Of a DNA stretch of 64,000 bases, positions 33,976 to 43,726 are shown piece by piece; within the stretch, counting starts at the first letter, position 1, and every line of letters starts with the position of its first letter. The position numbers and the translations under genes were made by a program. This DNA is from an uncultured Paracoccaceae bacterium (GTDB lineage: Bacteria > Pseudomonadota > Alphaproteobacteria > Rhodobacterales > Rhodobacteraceae): assembly GCA_947503765.1 (NCBI GenBank), contig CANNFA010000002.1, positions 62,001 to 126,000 on the forward strand, in the 5' to 3' direction. The notes below the pieces were generated by a model that saw only the letters and a program-made list of their open reading frames with translations, did not search any database and was not told where the DNA came from.

Positions 33976-35118
33976 ATGGCAAAGCGCGATTACTACGAGG
34001 TTCTGGGTGTCGCCAGGGGCGCATCGGCCGACGACCTGAAAAAGGCGTACCGCACCAAGGCCAAGGCGCTTCACCCGGACCGGAACAAGGACGACCCGAA
34101 CGCCGAGAGCCAGTTCAAGGAAGTGAACGAGGCCTACGAGGCGCTGAAGGATCCCCAGAAGAAGGCCGCATATGACCGGTTCGGCCATGCCGCCTTCGAT
34201 GGCGGAATGGGCGGCGGGCCACGGCCCGGCGCGGGCGGTCAGGGCGATTTCGCCAGCGCCTTTTCCGATGTGTTCGACGATCTGTTCGGCGATTTCATGG
34301 GCGGCCGGGCCGGCGGCGGGCGCCAGCGGGCGACTCGCGGCTCCGACCTTCGCTACAACCTGCGCGTGTCTCTCGAGGACGCGCATCAGGGCCTGCAAAA
34401 AACCATCAACGTGCCGACATCGGTCGCCTGCTCCACCTGTTCAGGAACGGGTGCCGAGGGCGGGGCCGAACCCACGACCTGCCCGACCTGTTCGGGCATG
34501 GGCAAAGTGCGCGCACAGCAGGGTTTTTTCACGGTCGAGCGGACCTGCCCCACCTGTTCGGGGATCGGCCAGATCGTCAAGAACCCCTGCCATTCCTGCG
34601 GCGGCGCCGGACGGGTCGAGAAGGATCGCTCGCTGTCCGTCAACATTCCCGCAGGGGTTGAAACCGGCACCCGCATCCGTCTAGCGGGCGAGGGCGAGGC
34701 CGGGCTTCGCGGCGGGCCGACGGGCGATCTCTACATCTTCATCGACGTCGAGGAGCATCCCCTGTTCCAGCGCGACGGGCAGAACCTGTTCTGCCTGGTG
34801 CCGGTGTCGATGACCGCCGCGGCGCTTGGCGGCGACATCGAGGTTCCGACGATCGACGGCGGCCGCAGCCGGGTGAAGATCCCCGGCGGCAGCCAGTCGG
34901 GCCGCCAGATGCGCCTGCGCTCGAAGGGCATGCCATCGCTACGCGGCGGCGGCCACGGCGACATGTTCATCGAACTGGCGGTGGAAACCCCGGTGAACCT
35001 GACCGCGCGGCAAAAGGAATTGCTGCGCGAATTCGAAAAGCTGGGCGAGGATAACAACCCCGAAAGCTCCAGCTTCTTTTCGAAGGTCAAACATTTCTGG
35101 GACGGCATGACCGGCTGA
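33976..35118 (+). CDS. dnaJ: Chaperone DnaJ (Hsp40)
   Basis: 380 residues. J domain with the HPD motif ([13 protein letters not shown]), a Gly-rich stretch ([15 protein letters not shown]), four CxxCxGxG zinc modules ([32 protein letters not shown]), and two C-terminal beta domains. It activates DnaK's ATPase and delivers substrates. Full-length family size. It lies directly downstream of dnaK and likely shares its transcript. Confidence 0.98.
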   Translation: MAKRDYYEVLGVARGASADDLKKAYRTKAKALHPDRNKDDPNAESQFKEVNEAYEALKDPQKKAAYDRFGHAAFDGGMGGGPRPGAGGQGDFASAFSDVFDDLFGDFMGGRAGGGRQRATRGSDLRYNLRVSLEDAHQGLQKTINVPTSVACSTCSGTGAEGGAEPTTCPTCSGMGKVRAQQGFFTVERTCPTCSGIGQIVKNPCHSCGGAGRVEKDRSLSVNIPAGVETGTRIRLAGEGEAGLRGGPTGDLYIFIDVEEHPLFQRDGQNLFCLVPVSMTAAALGGDIEVPTIDGGRSRVKIPGGSQSGRQMRLRSKGMPSLRGGGHGDMFIELAVETPVNLTARQKELLREFEKLGEDNNPESSSFFSKVKHFWDGMTG

Positions 35119-35203
35119 TACGAGCCTCGGGGCGCGCGCCGGCATCCGCAAACCGGGTGCGCCCGCGCGTGTTCCTCATCTTGCGCCAAGTACCTTGGGG
35201 AGC

Positions 35204-35224
35204 GCGAGGGGCAAAGCCCTTCGC
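35204..35224. terminator. Hairpin after dnaJ
   Basis: GCGAGGGGC (35204-35212) pairs with GCCCTTCGC (35216-35224) across an AAA loop: nine base pairs with one G-T wobble. Located 86 bp after the dnaJ stop, between convergent dnaJ and mcd. No T-tract; acts as terminator by position, or is a REP-like unit. Confidence 0.5.
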
Positions 35225-35255
35225 CGGATCGGATCGCCAACGGCGATTCGATCCG
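35225..35255. terminator. Long hairpin after dnaJ
   Basis: CGGATCG (35225-35231) plus G35232 plus ATCGCC (35233-35238) pair with GGCGAT, T35248 and CGATCCG (to 35255) around the loop AAC: 14 pairs including one G-T. It directly follows the previous hairpin. Probable bidirectional terminator of dnaJ and mcd. Confidence 0.55.
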
Positions 35256-35260
35256 TCACG

Positions 35261-36946
35261 TCACGCCAGCAGCCGCCGCGCGATCACCTGCGCCTGGATT
35301 TCCGCCGCCCCTTCGAAAATGCTCAGGATTCGCGCATCGCACAGGATCCGGCTGACCGGGTATTCCAGCGCAAAGCCGTTGCCGCCGTGGATCTGCACGG
35401 CGTTGTCCGCCGCGGCCCAGGCGACGCGCGCGCCCAGCAGCTTTGCCATCCCGGCCTCCAGGTCGCAGCGCCGGCCGCCATCCTTTTCGCGGGCCGCGTG
35501 ATAGGTCAACTGGCGCGCCACGGTGATCTCCACCGCCATCATCGCCAGTTTGGATGCAACGCGGGGAAAGGCGATCAGCGGCTTGCCGAACTGCCGCCGC
35601 TCCTGCGCATAGCGCAGCCCGACGTCCAATGCGTTCTGCGCGACGCCGATCGCGCGTGCCGCGGTCTGGATGCGGGCGCTTTCGAAGGTCTGCATGAGTT
35701 GCCGAAAGCCCTGGTCTTCCGCGCCGCCCAGAAGGTTCGCTTCGGGCACCTCGAACGCGTCGAAGCCAAGCTCGTATTCCTTCATTCCCCGATAGCCGAG
35801 CACCTCGATCTCGCCGCCGGTCATGCCGGGTGCGGGAAACGGGTCCGCCTCCGTGCCGGCGGGCTTTTCGGCGAGGAACATCGACAGGCCGCGGTGGTCG
35901 GTGCTGTCCGGGTCGGTGCGCGCCAGCAGGGTCATCAGGTGCGCGCGCGCCGCATGGGTGATCCATGTCTTGTTGCCGGTGATCCGGTAGGCCGCGCCCG
36001 TGCGGGTCGCGCGGGTGCGCAGGCTGCCAAGGTCCGATCCGGTTCCCGGTTCCGTGAATACGGCCGTCGGCAGGATCGCGCCGCTGGCCAGGTCGGGCAG
36101 CCATTGCGCCTTTTGCGCATCGGTGCCGCCGCCAAGGATCAGCTCTGCCGCGATCTCCGACCGGGTGCCCAGGCTGCCGACACCGATATAGCCGCGCGAC
36201 AATTCCTCGGACACCACGACCATGGCGGTCTTGGACAGGCCAAGACCGCCATGCGCCTCGGGGATGGTCAGGCCGAACACGCCCATTTCGGCCAGCGCCT
36301 CGATGATTTCCATCGGGATCAGCGTGTCGTTCAGGTGCCAGTCATGGGCATGGGGCGCGATGCGCTCGTCGGAAAACCGGCGGAACTGATCGCGGATCAT
36401 CTCCTGTTCGTCGTCCAGACCGGTCGCGCCGAAGGTCGCGTGGCCGGACATGTCCTGCATCAGCACGGCCAGCCGCATTCGCGCGGCCTGGCTGTTGCCG
36501 TGGTCCATCAGCGCGGCGCCCTCGGGTGTTCGCAGCCGCTGCGCGGCCTCCGCCGGCAGCGACACGTCCTGCGGCCGCGCGATCTCTCCCTGGCTCATGG
36601 GGATGCCGCCGGCGATCTGCGACAGGTACTCGCCAAAGGCGATCTGGTGGATCAGTGCCTCGATCTCGCCGAACGCGCCGTCCTCCTCCAGCCGTTCGGC
36701 CCAGTTCTGCATCTCGCGCAGGGCCTGCACATAGGTCGCCAGCCATGCCAGCGCGTGGGTGGCGGTCTGGTGCTGCTCCAGCAGGGCAGGGGACGGCGTG
36801 CCGGTCTCGCCGGCCACCATGCCGCGGACCTGCTGGCGGGCACCCTCCAGAAGCGCCTCGGCCGGGGCAAGGGCGGCGCGGCTAAGCGCCGTCAGATCCG
36901 CCATGGGAAGGGTGGTCATGTTCATGTCCTGGCCATCATGCGGCAT
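35261..36946 (-). CDS. mcd: (2S)-methylsuccinyl-CoA dehydrogenase
   Basis: 561 residues, longer than ordinary acyl-CoA dehydrogenases (about 380) because of an N-terminal region of roughly 165 residues, the length expected for Mcd (about 550). Acyl-CoA dehydrogenase motifs are clear in the C-terminal part: TEPGTGSDLGSLRTRA, NKTWITHAARAH, GYRGMKEYELGFDAF, and the C-terminal QIHGGNGFALEYPVSRILCDARILSIFEGAAEIQ (split: QIHGGNGFALEYPVS; IFEGAAEIQAQVIARRLL). It oxidises methylsuccinyl-CoA to mesaconyl-CoA in the ethylmalonyl-CoA pathway, passing electrons to ETF. The ATG at 36946 has GAAGGA 8 bp upstream. Confidence 0.9.
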   Translation of the reverse strand: MPHDGQDMNMTTLPMADLTALSRAALAPAEALLEGARQQVRGMVAGETGTPSPALLEQHQTATHALAWLATYVQALREMQNWAERLEEDGAFGEIEALIHQIAFGEYLSQIAGGIPMSQGEIARPQDVSLPAEAAQRLRTPEGAALMDHGNSQAARMRLAVLMQDMSGHATFGATGLDDEQEMIRDQFRRFSDERIAPHAHDWHLNDTLIPMEIIEALAEMGVFGLTIPEAHGGLGLSKTAMVVVSEELSRGYIGVGSLGTRSEIAAELILGGGTDAQKAQWLPDLASGAILPTAVFTEPGTGSDLGSLRTRATRTGAAYRITGNKTWITHAARAHLMTLLARTDPDSTDHRGLSMFLAEKPAGTEADPFPAPGMTGGEIEVLGYRGMKEYELGFDAFEVPEANLLGGAEDQGFRQLMQTFESARIQTAARAIGVAQNALDVGLRYAQERRQFGKPLIAFPRVASKLAMMAVEITVARQLTYHAAREKDGGRRCDLEAGMAKLLGARVAWAAADNAVQIHGGNGFALEYPVSRILCDARILSIFEGAAEIQAQVIARRLLA

Positions 36947-37141
36947 CGGGCGCGTCCTTCAAGTGGGCGTGCAGGTGGGGCGGCGGGTTGTGTTCGGCCG
37001 GGATAGCGGGCTTAGAACGCCTGCGCAACATTAAGTCGTTAAAAGATGTGAAAAAGACTAAAAATGTCGCACCCAATTGACGGGATGCGTCCGTGGAAAG
37101 AAGCGGCTATCACCCCGGAAACCACACTGACGAGAGGCGCC

Positions 37142-37918
37142 ATGCCGGAGATTTTCACCGTGATCGGGCCGGTTTTCCTGGCGCTCGCCTTCGGCGTGAC
37201 GCTGTTCGCCGGGTTCGTGAAGGGCGCGGTAGGGTTCGCACTGCCGATGATCATGATCTCGGGGATGGGGTCGTTCCTTGCGCCCGATATCACGCTGGCC
37301 GCATTGATCGTGCCCACCGTGGTGGCGAATGTCTGGCAGGCGATGCGCGGCGGGCTGGCGGCGGCCCTGGGGGCGGTGCGGGTCTTCTGGGTGTATATCC
37401 TGATCGTCCTGATCTTCATCGCCGGCAGCGCGCAGCTTGTGCGTATCCTGCCCGACTGGGTGTTCTATCTGGTGCTCGGCGTGCCGGTGACGGGATTCGC
37501 GCTGATGCAGATCGCGGGATGGAAGCTGCATATCCGCCCCGAACATCGCCGCCGCGCCGAGGTTCTGATCGGCGCGGGCGCAGGGTTCGTCGGCGGGCTG
37601 TCCGGGGTCTGGGGGCCGCCGACCGTGGCCTATCTGACGGCGATCGAGGCGCCCAAGGGCGAATCGATGCGCATCCAGGGCGTGGTCTATGGTGCCGGGG
37701 CGGTCGTGCTGATGGCCTCGCACCTGCGGTCGGGCGTGCTGAACGCGCAGACGCTGCCGCTATCGGCGCTGATGCTGGTGCCGTGCCTGATCGGCATGGC
37801 GATCGGGTACCGTATGCACGACAAGCTCGACCCGGCGCGGTTCCGCCGGGCGATGCTGTTCGTGCTGGTGGTGGCCGGGCTCAACCTGATCCGGCGCGGG
37901 ATCGTCGGGCTGATCTGA
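37142..37918 (+). CDS. TauE/SafE-type permease (TSUP family)
   Basis: 258 residues from the ATG at 37142, preceded by GAGAGG. About eight hydrophobic segments. The N-terminal half-repeat FGVTLFAGFVKGAVGFALPMIMI and second half GAGFVGGLSGVWGPPTVAYL are the family signature. TSUP proteins export sulfite, taurine-derived sulfonates or other anions. It is divergent from mcd across an AT-rich region (36947-37141) and convergent, five bases away, with the RraA-like gene. Substrate unknown. Confidence 0.86.
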   Translation: MPEIFTVIGPVFLALAFGVTLFAGFVKGAVGFALPMIMISGMGSFLAPDITLAALIVPTVVANVWQAMRGGLAAALGAVRVFWVYILIVLIFIAGSAQLVRILPDWVFYLVLGVPVTGFALMQIAGWKLHIRPEHRRRAEVLIGAGAGFVGGLSGVWGPPTVAYLTAIEAPKGESMRIQGVVYGAGAVVLMASHLRSGVLNAQTLPLSALMLVPCLIGMAIGYRMHDKLDPARFRRAMLFVLVVAGLNLIRRGIVGLI

Positions 37919-37923
37919 GCGGC

Positions 37924-38619
37924 CTATTCGTAGCGCACCTTGTCGCTGTCCAGCAATTCGCGGATGTCCGGCGGAACGGTCAGGCCGCCGCGCAGATCGG
38001 CGTCCAGCGCGGTTTCCATCTCGGCCACGCGGGCCATCATCGCGATCACGTCGTCGATCCGATCGAACGGGACGACCACGACACCGTCGCGGTCCGCCAC
38101 CACCATGTCGCCCGGCGCCACGGCGCAGCCGGCAATCTGCACCGGATAGCCGATGCGCCCCGGCCCGGTGCCGAAGGGCGATCCCGGCGTCAGCCCGTCG
38201 CACCAGACCGGCAGCCCGGTTTCGACCACCCCGGCATAGTCGCGCATCGGCCCGTCGGTGACGAAACCGGCCGCCCCGCAATTGCGCATCATCGCCGACA
38301 CGCGGTCGCCCGCGGCTGCGCCGCGCTGATGGCCGGCAAAGGCCGACACGACGACGTCGCCCTTGCGGATCTCGGACAGGGCGGCCAGCAGCGCGAGGAT
38401 GTCGCCCGGCCCGGTATCGACCGTCAGCGCGGGCCCGGCGGCGCGGCAATCGTAATCGCGCCCGTCGCCCAGCGCCCGGATATTGGCCGGAAGCGCACCG
38501 CCACCATACATCGCATCGACGACAAAGCTGGTCGGCACGTTCTGGAACGCGGCGATCTGTGCGTCGGTGGGGCGGCGTTCGGCGCGTTTGATGGTCAACA
38601 GCGGCGGTTCTTCGATCAT
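37924..38619 (-). CDS. RraA-like / hydroxy-oxoadipate aldolase family protein
   Basis: 231 residues, longer than E. coli RraA (about 160). The motif block GAAGFVTDGPMRDYAGVV (Asp, Arg and Asp of the divalent-metal aldolase site) and GRIGYPVQIAGCAVAPGDMVVADRDGVVVVP (split into two motifs) are typical of the HMG/CHA aldolase-RraA superfamily. The retained Arg/Asp suggests an aldolase rather than only an RNase E regulator. Substrate unknown. It ends five bases from the convergent TSUP gene. Confidence 0.8.
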   Translation of the reverse strand: MIEEPPLLTIKRAERRPTDAQIAAFQNVPTSFVVDAMYGGGALPANIRALGDGRDYDCRAAGPALTVDTGPGDILALLAALSEIRKGDVVVSAFAGHQRGAAAGDRVSAMMRNCGAAGFVTDGPMRDYAGVVETGLPVWCDGLTPGSPFGTGPGRIGYPVQIAGCAVAPGDMVVADRDGVVVVPFDRIDDVIAMMARVAEMETALDADLRGGLTVPPDIRELLDSDKVRYE

Positions 38620-38714
38620 GGCAATTCTCCTTGTCGGCGCTCGTTAAACCCCGGATCGCATTCGGGGTCCATGGCCGTCTTGCGGCGCCGGCACGCGCGC
38701 CGGTCGGGGCATGC

Positions 38715-39254
38715 TCAGGAGAGCGGGACCGGGCCGCAGGAAACCGCCGGCAGCAGGTCGGCCCGCATCACGGTGAACCCGGCGCGGTAGACCAGCCGTC
38801 CCGCCGCCTCGGCTGTGAAGATCCACTCGCCGGGGACCAGTTCGTAGGGCTCGTCGAAGGAATAACCAAGGTAGTCGGGATCGTCCGCGCGCAGCTCGGT
38901 CGTCCAGGTCTGCCGCGTCACCTTGTCCGGCCCCATCGGCGGGTGTTCGATGGTCAGATCCACAAGCCCGGCATGTGCCGGGTCGACCAGGATATGAACC
39001 CCGAACCCCACGCCGACCTGCGCCGGAACCACCGTGCCGCGCGCGATGAAGGCGGGGATCCCGTCCACGAGGTTCACCACGCCGGCAATGGTCCCTTCGG
39101 CCACGCCGATCTCGGCCGGCTCCCGGGCGCAGAAATAGCCATAGTCGAAATCCACGGCGCCGGGGCTGACAGGCTCTTCGGCAAGGGCAGGCGGTGCGGC
39201 CAGCGAGGCGCAAAGCAGCAGCAGCGCGGACAGGAGGCGGGCAGGGCGCGTCAT
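38715..39254 (-). CDS. DUF3859-like periplasmic protein
   Basis: 179 residues from the ATG at 39254. A signal peptide (LLSALLLLCASLAAPPALA, ~6-24) precedes a single domain with VDFDYGYFCAREP, GTVVPAQVGVGFGVHI, YSFDEPYELVPGEW and GRLVYRAGFTV. I recognise the last block as the DUF3859 pattern seen in proteobacteria; function is not known. It lies 40 bp downstream of pckA, in the same direction, so read-through is possible. The longer in-frame upstream region overlaps pckA and is not used. Confidence 0.75.
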   Translation of the reverse strand: MTRPARLLSALLLLCASLAAPPALAEEPVSPGAVDFDYGYFCAREPAEIGVAEGTIAGVVNLVDGIPAFIARGTVVPAQVGVGFGVHILVDPAHAGLVDLTIEHPPMGPDKVTRQTWTTELRADDPDYLGYSFDEPYELVPGEWIFTAEAAGRLVYRAGFTVMRADLLPAVSCGPVPLS

Positions 39255-39294
39255 GCGGCCCACCCTACCCAACGCGCGCCTTGCAGGAAAGCCG

Positions 39295-40893
39295 TCAGCC
39301 GATGGCGACGGCCCGCACGTCTTCGTGAATGAAATTCTCGTACTGCACGAAGTTCTCGGCGAACATGCCCGCAAGCTTTGCCGCCTGCCGGTCGTAAGCC
39401 TCGGGATTGTCCCAGGTGCGCCGCGGGTCGAGCAGGATCGACGCGACGCCTTCGACCTCTTCGGGCACCTCGAAGCCGAAATGCGGATCCTTGCGAAACT
39501 CGGCATCGGCGAGGCTGCCGTCCAGCGCCGCGGACAGAAGCGCGCGGGTCGCCTTGATCGGCATCCGGCTGCCGGTGCCGTAGGCGCCGCCGGTCCAGCC
39601 GGTATTCACCAGCCAGCAGGTCGCGCCATGCTTGGCGATCTTCTCGCGCAGCAGGGCGCCGTAGACTTCGGGGCGGCGCGGCATGAAGGGGGCGCCGAAA
39701 CAGGTGGAAAAGGTCGGCTCGGGTTCCGTCACGCCCTTTTCGGTGCCCGCCACCTTGGAGGTGAAGCCGGACAGGAAGTGGTATTCCGCCTGCGCCGGCG
39801 ACAGCCGCGCGATCGGCGGCAGCACCCCGAAGGCGTCGCAGGTCAGCATGATGACGTTCTTGGGATGCCCGCCAAGCGCCGAGTCCGACGCGTTCGAGAT
39901 GTAGTGCAGCGGATAGGCGCAGCGCATGTTCGCCGTTAGGCTGTCATCCTCGAAATCCAGCTCCAGCGTGTCCTTGTCGAACACCATGTTCTCGATCACC
40001 GTGCCGAACATCGAACAGGTGGCGTAGATTTCCGGCTCTGCCTCGGCCGACAGGTTGATGGTCTTGGCATAACATCCGCCTTCGAAGTTGAAGGTGCCGC
40101 GCGGCGACCAGCCATGTTCGTCGTCGCCGATCAGAACGCGGGTCGGGTCGGCCGACAGCGTGGTCTTTCCCGTGCCCGACAGGCCAAAGAAGATCGCCGT
40201 GTCCACCGGGTTGCCCGGCGCGTGGTTGGCCGAACAATGCATCGCCATAACACCCTTGCCCGGCAGGATGTAGTTCAGCAGCGTGAACACCGATTTCTTG
40301 TTCTCGCCGGCATATTCGGTGCCGCCGATCAGGATCAGCTTCTTGTCGAAGTTCAGCACGATCACGGTTTCCGACCGGCAGCCGTGCCGCTCCGGGTCCG
40401 CCTTGAAGGTCGGGCAGTTGATGATCGTGTAGTCGGGGATGTAGTCCTCCAGCTCGGCGGACGAAGGGCGGCGCAGCAGGTGGCGGACAAACAGGTTGTG
40501 CCATGCCAGCTCGTTGATCACCCGCACGTCCAGCCGGTGCTGCGGATCGGCGCCGCCGTACAGATCCTGCACGAAATAGTCGCCGCCCTTCATGTGCGCC
40601 AGCATGTCCGTATGCAGCCTGTCGAACGCATCGGGCCGCATCGGCTTGTTGTTGTCCCACCAGATCGTGCCCTCGACCGACGGGGTGCGCACCACGAACT
40701 TGTCCTGCGGCGAGCGGCCCGTGTGCTTGCCGGTATCGACCAGCAGCGCGCCGCCCCGGCCCAGCGTTCCCTCGCCCCGCCTCAGCGCCTGTTCGACAAG
40801 CGCAGGCTCGATCAGGTTGTAATGGACATGGCCCAGATCCGTGATGCCCTGATCCTGCAAGCGTTGGTTCGGGTTGACCCGTCCGGTTTCCAT
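39295..40893 (-). CDS. pckA: Phosphoenolpyruvate carboxykinase (ATP)
   Basis: 532 residues. The P loop [14 protein letters not shown], the kinase-2 region [20 protein letters not shown], and the substrate block [12 protein letters not shown] are present, as is [20 protein letters not shown]. It decarboxylates oxaloacetate to PEP in gluconeogenesis. GGAGAGG lies 8 bp before the ATG. It is divergent from chvI across 355 bp; two TTGCGCTAAC repeats upstream are likely operators. In alphaproteobacteria ChvI and LacI-type regulators control pckA. Confidence 0.96.
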   Translation of the reverse strand: METGRVNPNQRLQDQGITDLGHVHYNLIEPALVEQALRRGEGTLGRGGALLVDTGKHTGRSPQDKFVVRTPSVEGTIWWDNNKPMRPDAFDRLHTDMLAHMKGGDYFVQDLYGGADPQHRLDVRVINELAWHNLFVRHLLRRPSSAELEDYIPDYTIINCPTFKADPERHGCRSETVIVLNFDKKLILIGGTEYAGENKKSVFTLLNYILPGKGVMAMHCSANHAPGNPVDTAIFFGLSGTGKTTLSADPTRVLIGDDEHGWSPRGTFNFEGGCYAKTINLSAEAEPEIYATCSMFGTVIENMVFDKDTLELDFEDDSLTANMRCAYPLHYISNASDSALGGHPKNVIMLTCDAFGVLPPIARLSPAQAEYHFLSGFTSKVAGTEKGVTEPEPTFSTCFGAPFMPRRPEVYGALLREKIAKHGATCWLVNTGWTGGAYGTGSRMPIKATRALLSAALDGSLADAEFRKDPHFGFEVPEEVEGVASILLDPRRTWDNPEAYDRQAAKLAGMFAENFVQYENFIHEDVRAVAIG

Positions 40894-41033
40894 GCCGTGC
40901 CTCTCCCCGCCGATCTTTCGGCGTCTGTGCTGTTCGTCCGGCGCGGAATGATATTGCGCCGCGTGGCCCCTCGCGGGTCACTTCCTGCGCTATAGCATGG
41001 GGTTTTCAGCGCGGAACAGGACGGAAACGTGAA

Positions 41034-41063
41034 GTTAGCGCAACCAGATGCGGGTTAGCGCAA
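41034..41063 (-). promoter_or_regulatory. Tandem TTGCGCTAAC operator-like repeats upstream of pckA
   Basis: TTGCGCTAAC occurs on the pckA strand at 41063-41054 and again at 41043-41034, exactly 20 bp apart (two helical turns). The half-palindromic form GTTAGCGC with a central CG resembles LacI-family operators. The sites lie 141-170 bp upstream of the pckA ATG. Function inferred from spacing, identity and position. Confidence 0.55.
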
Positions 41064-41173
41064 TCATCTTCCGGATCGGCGAAACGGTGCCGGAATGTGA
41101 GACATATTAGCAATTGGTTACGGAATTTCGTGTCCGAATAGGGGCAGCGGGCCTGCTGATTCGCAGATAGCGG

Positions 41174-41202
41174 TTGATTTGGCGGCATGGACTGGGAAAC
41201 AT
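41174..41202 (+). promoter_or_regulatory. Candidate chvI promoter
   Basis: TTGATT (41174-41179), a 17-bp spacer, and AAACAT (41197-41202) lie about 46 bp before the chvI ATG. The -35 matches the hexamer seen before tuf and tRNA-Trp, but the -10 is weak. Confidence 0.3.
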
Positions 41203-41248
41203 GGCGGAAAAAGCAGGCAAAAATTAGAGCAGTATAGGGAATCTCTCC

Positions 41249-41950
41249 ATGTCGAGGATTGCTTTGGTGGACGACGACAGGAACATCCTGACGTCCGTTT
41301 CCATGACGCTCGAGGCCGAGGGCTTCGAGGTTGAGACCTACAATGATGGCCAGGCCGCGCTGGACGCGTTCAATACGCGGCTGCCCGACATGGCCGTTTT
41401 CGACATCAAGATGCCCCGGATGGACGGCATGGACCTGCTTCAGCGGGTGCGCCAGAAGACAGCGATGCCGGTGATCTTCCTGACCTCCAAGGATGACGAG
41501 ATCGACGAGGTTCTGGGTCTGCGAATGGGTGCCGACGACTATGTGAAAAAGCCGTTCAGCCAGCGGCTGCTGGTCGAGCGTATCCGCGCGCTGCTGCGCC
41601 GGCAGGAGGCGATCGCATCCGGCGAAAAGGGCGAGCCGGAAACCGGCAAGATCATGACCCGCGGCCAGCTGACGATGGACCCGCTGCGCCACGCGGTGAA
41701 ATGGAAGGACCAGGACGTGTCGCTGACGGTGACCGAATTCCTGCTGCTTCAGGCGCTGGCCCAGCGTCCCGGCTTCGTCAAGAGCCGCGATCAGCTGATG
41801 GACGTGGCCTATGACGATCAGGTCTATGTCGACGATCGGACGATCGACAGCCACATCAAGCGGCTGCGCAAGAAGATGCGCATGGCCGACCCGGAATTTT
41901 CCGCGATCGAGACCCTTTATGGCATCGGATACCGGTACAACGAGGAATAA
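41249..41950 (+). CDS. chvI: Response regulator ChvI
   Basis: 233 residues. Receiver with [10 protein letters not shown], phospho-acceptor Asp52 ([12 protein letters not shown]) and a C-terminal winged-helix DNA-binding domain of OmpR/PhoB type ([39 protein letters not shown]). The ChvG-ChvI pair controls envelope, exopolysaccharide and carbon metabolism genes in alphaproteobacteria. It overlaps chvG by one base. Divergent from pckA, a known relative of the regulon in this class. Confidence 0.96.
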   Translation: MSRIALVDDDRNILTSVSMTLEAEGFEVETYNDGQAALDAFNTRLPDMAVFDIKMPRMDGMDLLQRVRQKTAMPVIFLTSKDDEIDEVLGLRMGADDYVKKPFSQRLLVERIRALLRRQEAIASGEKGEPETGKIMTRGQLTMDPLRHAVKWKDQDVSLTVTEFLLLQALAQRPGFVKSRDQLMDVAYDDQVYVDDRTIDSHIKRLRKKMRMADPEFSAIETLYGIGYRYNEE

Positions 41951-43692
41951 TGAACGCCGCGTCGGACATAGACGTGCAGAACGCCCGGAAAGCGCATGAT
42001 GCGGATCTGGACGATCTGGTCCTCGGCGAGGACTGGGTCACGCCGGAATCCGAACTGAACGCCGACGTGCGCGAACGCCGGCGACGGCGGGGCTTCATTT
42101 CGATCAACCGCTCGCCGCTGGCACGCAAGATCATCACCTTCAATCTGCTGGCGATGCTGATGCTGGTGGCCGGGGTGCTGTACCTGAACCCGGTGCGCGA
42201 CAACCTGGTGCTGCAACGCGAAAGCGGCCTGGTCGCCGAGGCGCATCTTGTCGCCGACGTGTTCGAGGCCGGGCTTGACGCCACCGGCGCCAGCCTGGTC
42301 GAGGACGGGGCCGAGGGCGCGCTCGACGTCGCGGCGCTGCTTGCCGGCCTGCGCCTGTCGCCGGGGATCGAGGTCTATGTCTTCGCGCCGGACGGCGCCG
42401 TGCTGGCCAGCAATGCCGGCAGCGACCGGGCGCCACTCGACGGGTTGCCCGACGCCGCGGATGAACGGTCGACCTTTCTCACCGATTCCCTGAACCGGGT
42501 CTGGGACGGGCTTTCAAGCCTGTCCCGCACCGGTGACGAGACGGTGTCGGATGTCGATATCGAACAGGGCCTGCGGGCCATGGTCGACGATGCCGCGGGC
42601 GGCGCCACCACCGTCGAAAGCGACATCTACCGTGACGGCGGCACGATCTTTTCCGTGGCCACGCCGATCTTCCAGGGCGGTGTGCCCGTCGGGATCGTCG
42701 CCCTGAGCAGCGCCGCCGGAGAGATCGACCGGCTGGTCCGGTCCGAGCGCGAGCAGGTGCTTCAGATGTTCGTCATCGCCATTCTGGTGTCGATCGGGCT
42801 TAGCCTGGTGCTGGCCTCGACAATCGCCAACCCGCTGTCCGATCTCGCCGCCGCGGCGGAAATCGGGCAGGACCGGGGAACCCGCCGCAAATCCCCGGCG
42901 CGGGTGCGCATCCCCGACCTGAGCGGCCGCCCAGACGAGATCGGACGCCTCAGCGCGGCGCTGCGCGGCATGGTCGGCGCCCTCTACGAGCGGATCGACG
43001 CGAACGAGCAGTTTGCGGCCGATGTCGCGCACGAGATCAAGAACCCGCTCGCCTCGCTCCGCTCCGCCATCGGCACGATGCGCGTTGCCAAGCGCGAGGA
43101 CCAGCGCGAGCGTCTGCTGGAGGTGATCGAGCATGACGTGCGCCGGCTGGACCGGCTGGTCAGCGACATTTCCAACGCCTCGCGGCTCGACAGCGAACTG
43201 GTCAAGGAAGAGGAAGAGAGCTTCGATCTTCTGGCGATGCTGCGCAACCTGACCGATTATCTCGGCAACGAGGCGCGCGAAAAAGGGGTCGAGTTCATCA
43301 CCGACATGCCCGGCGGCAAGATCGAGATTCACGGCCTGGAGGCGCGGCTTGCCCAGGTCTTCGTCAATCTGATCTCGAACGCGATTTCCTTTTGCGAGGA
43401 TGGCGATGCGATCCGCGTATGGGTGCGCCGCCGCGATAACCGCGTGCTGATCGTGGTCGAGGATACCGGCCCCGGCATCCCCGAAGAGGCGTTGACCAAG
43501 ATTTTCACCCGGTTCTATTCCGAACGTCCCGCCGGGCAGTTCGGCAACAATTCCGGCCTTGGCCTGGCGATTTCCAAGCAGATCGTCGAGGCGCATTCCG
43601 GTGTCGTCTGGGCCGAGAACATCCGCCCGACCGATGCGGATGTCACCTCGGACCCGCTGGGCGCCCGGTTCGTGGTCGGCCTGCCGGTCTGA
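41950..43692 (+). CDS. chvG: Sensor histidine kinase ChvG
   Basis: 580 residues. A long N-terminal cytoplasmic segment leads to TM1 (~61-80), a periplasmic sensor of about 190 residues, and TM2 (~272-292); a HAMP (STIANPLSDLAAAAE) precedes HisKA with His361 in FAADVAHEIKNPLASL and an HATPase (FVNLISNAISFCEDGD, EDTGPGIPEE, GLGLAISKQIVEAHSG). Its cognate regulator is the immediately upstream chvI. Start ATG at 41950 shares the last base of the chvI stop (TAATG). Confidence 0.95.
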   Translation: MNAASDIDVQNARKAHDADLDDLVLGEDWVTPESELNADVRERRRRRGFISINRSPLARKIITFNLLAMLMLVAGVLYLNPVRDNLVLQRESGLVAEAHLVADVFEAGLDATGASLVEDGAEGALDVAALLAGLRLSPGIEVYVFAPDGAVLASNAGSDRAPLDGLPDAADERSTFLTDSLNRVWDGLSSLSRTGDETVSDVDIEQGLRAMVDDAAGGATTVESDIYRDGGTIFSVATPIFQGGVPVGIVALSSAAGEIDRLVRSEREQVLQMFVIAILVSIGLSLVLASTIANPLSDLAAAAEIGQDRGTRRKSPARVRIPDLSGRPDEIGRLSAALRGMVGALYERIDANEQFAADVAHEIKNPLASLRSAIGTMRVAKREDQRERLLEVIEHDVRRLDRLVSDISNASRLDSELVKEEEESFDLLAMLRNLTDYLGNEAREKGVEFITDMPGGKIEIHGLEARLAQVFVNLISNAISFCEDGDAIRVWVRRRDNRVLIVVEDTGPGIPEEALTKIFTRFYSERPAGQFGNNSGLGLAISKQIVEAHSGVVWAENIRPTDADVTSDPLGARFVVGLPV

Positions 43693-43726
43693 CCTTGCGC
43701 GGCCGGCCCGGCATTCCGGCCAAGCC

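Larger units (their letters stand above)
40894..41248. other. Divergent pckA / chvI control region
   Basis: 355 bp without a gene, noticeably more AT-rich than its surroundings. It contains, on the pckA strand, two identical TTGCGCTAAC direct repeats and a downstream TATAGC (40989-40994 on the minus strand of CTATAG), and, on the chvI strand, a weak TTGATT-17 bp-AAACAT promoter candidate at 41174-41202. The operators are listed separately. Confidence 0.75.
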
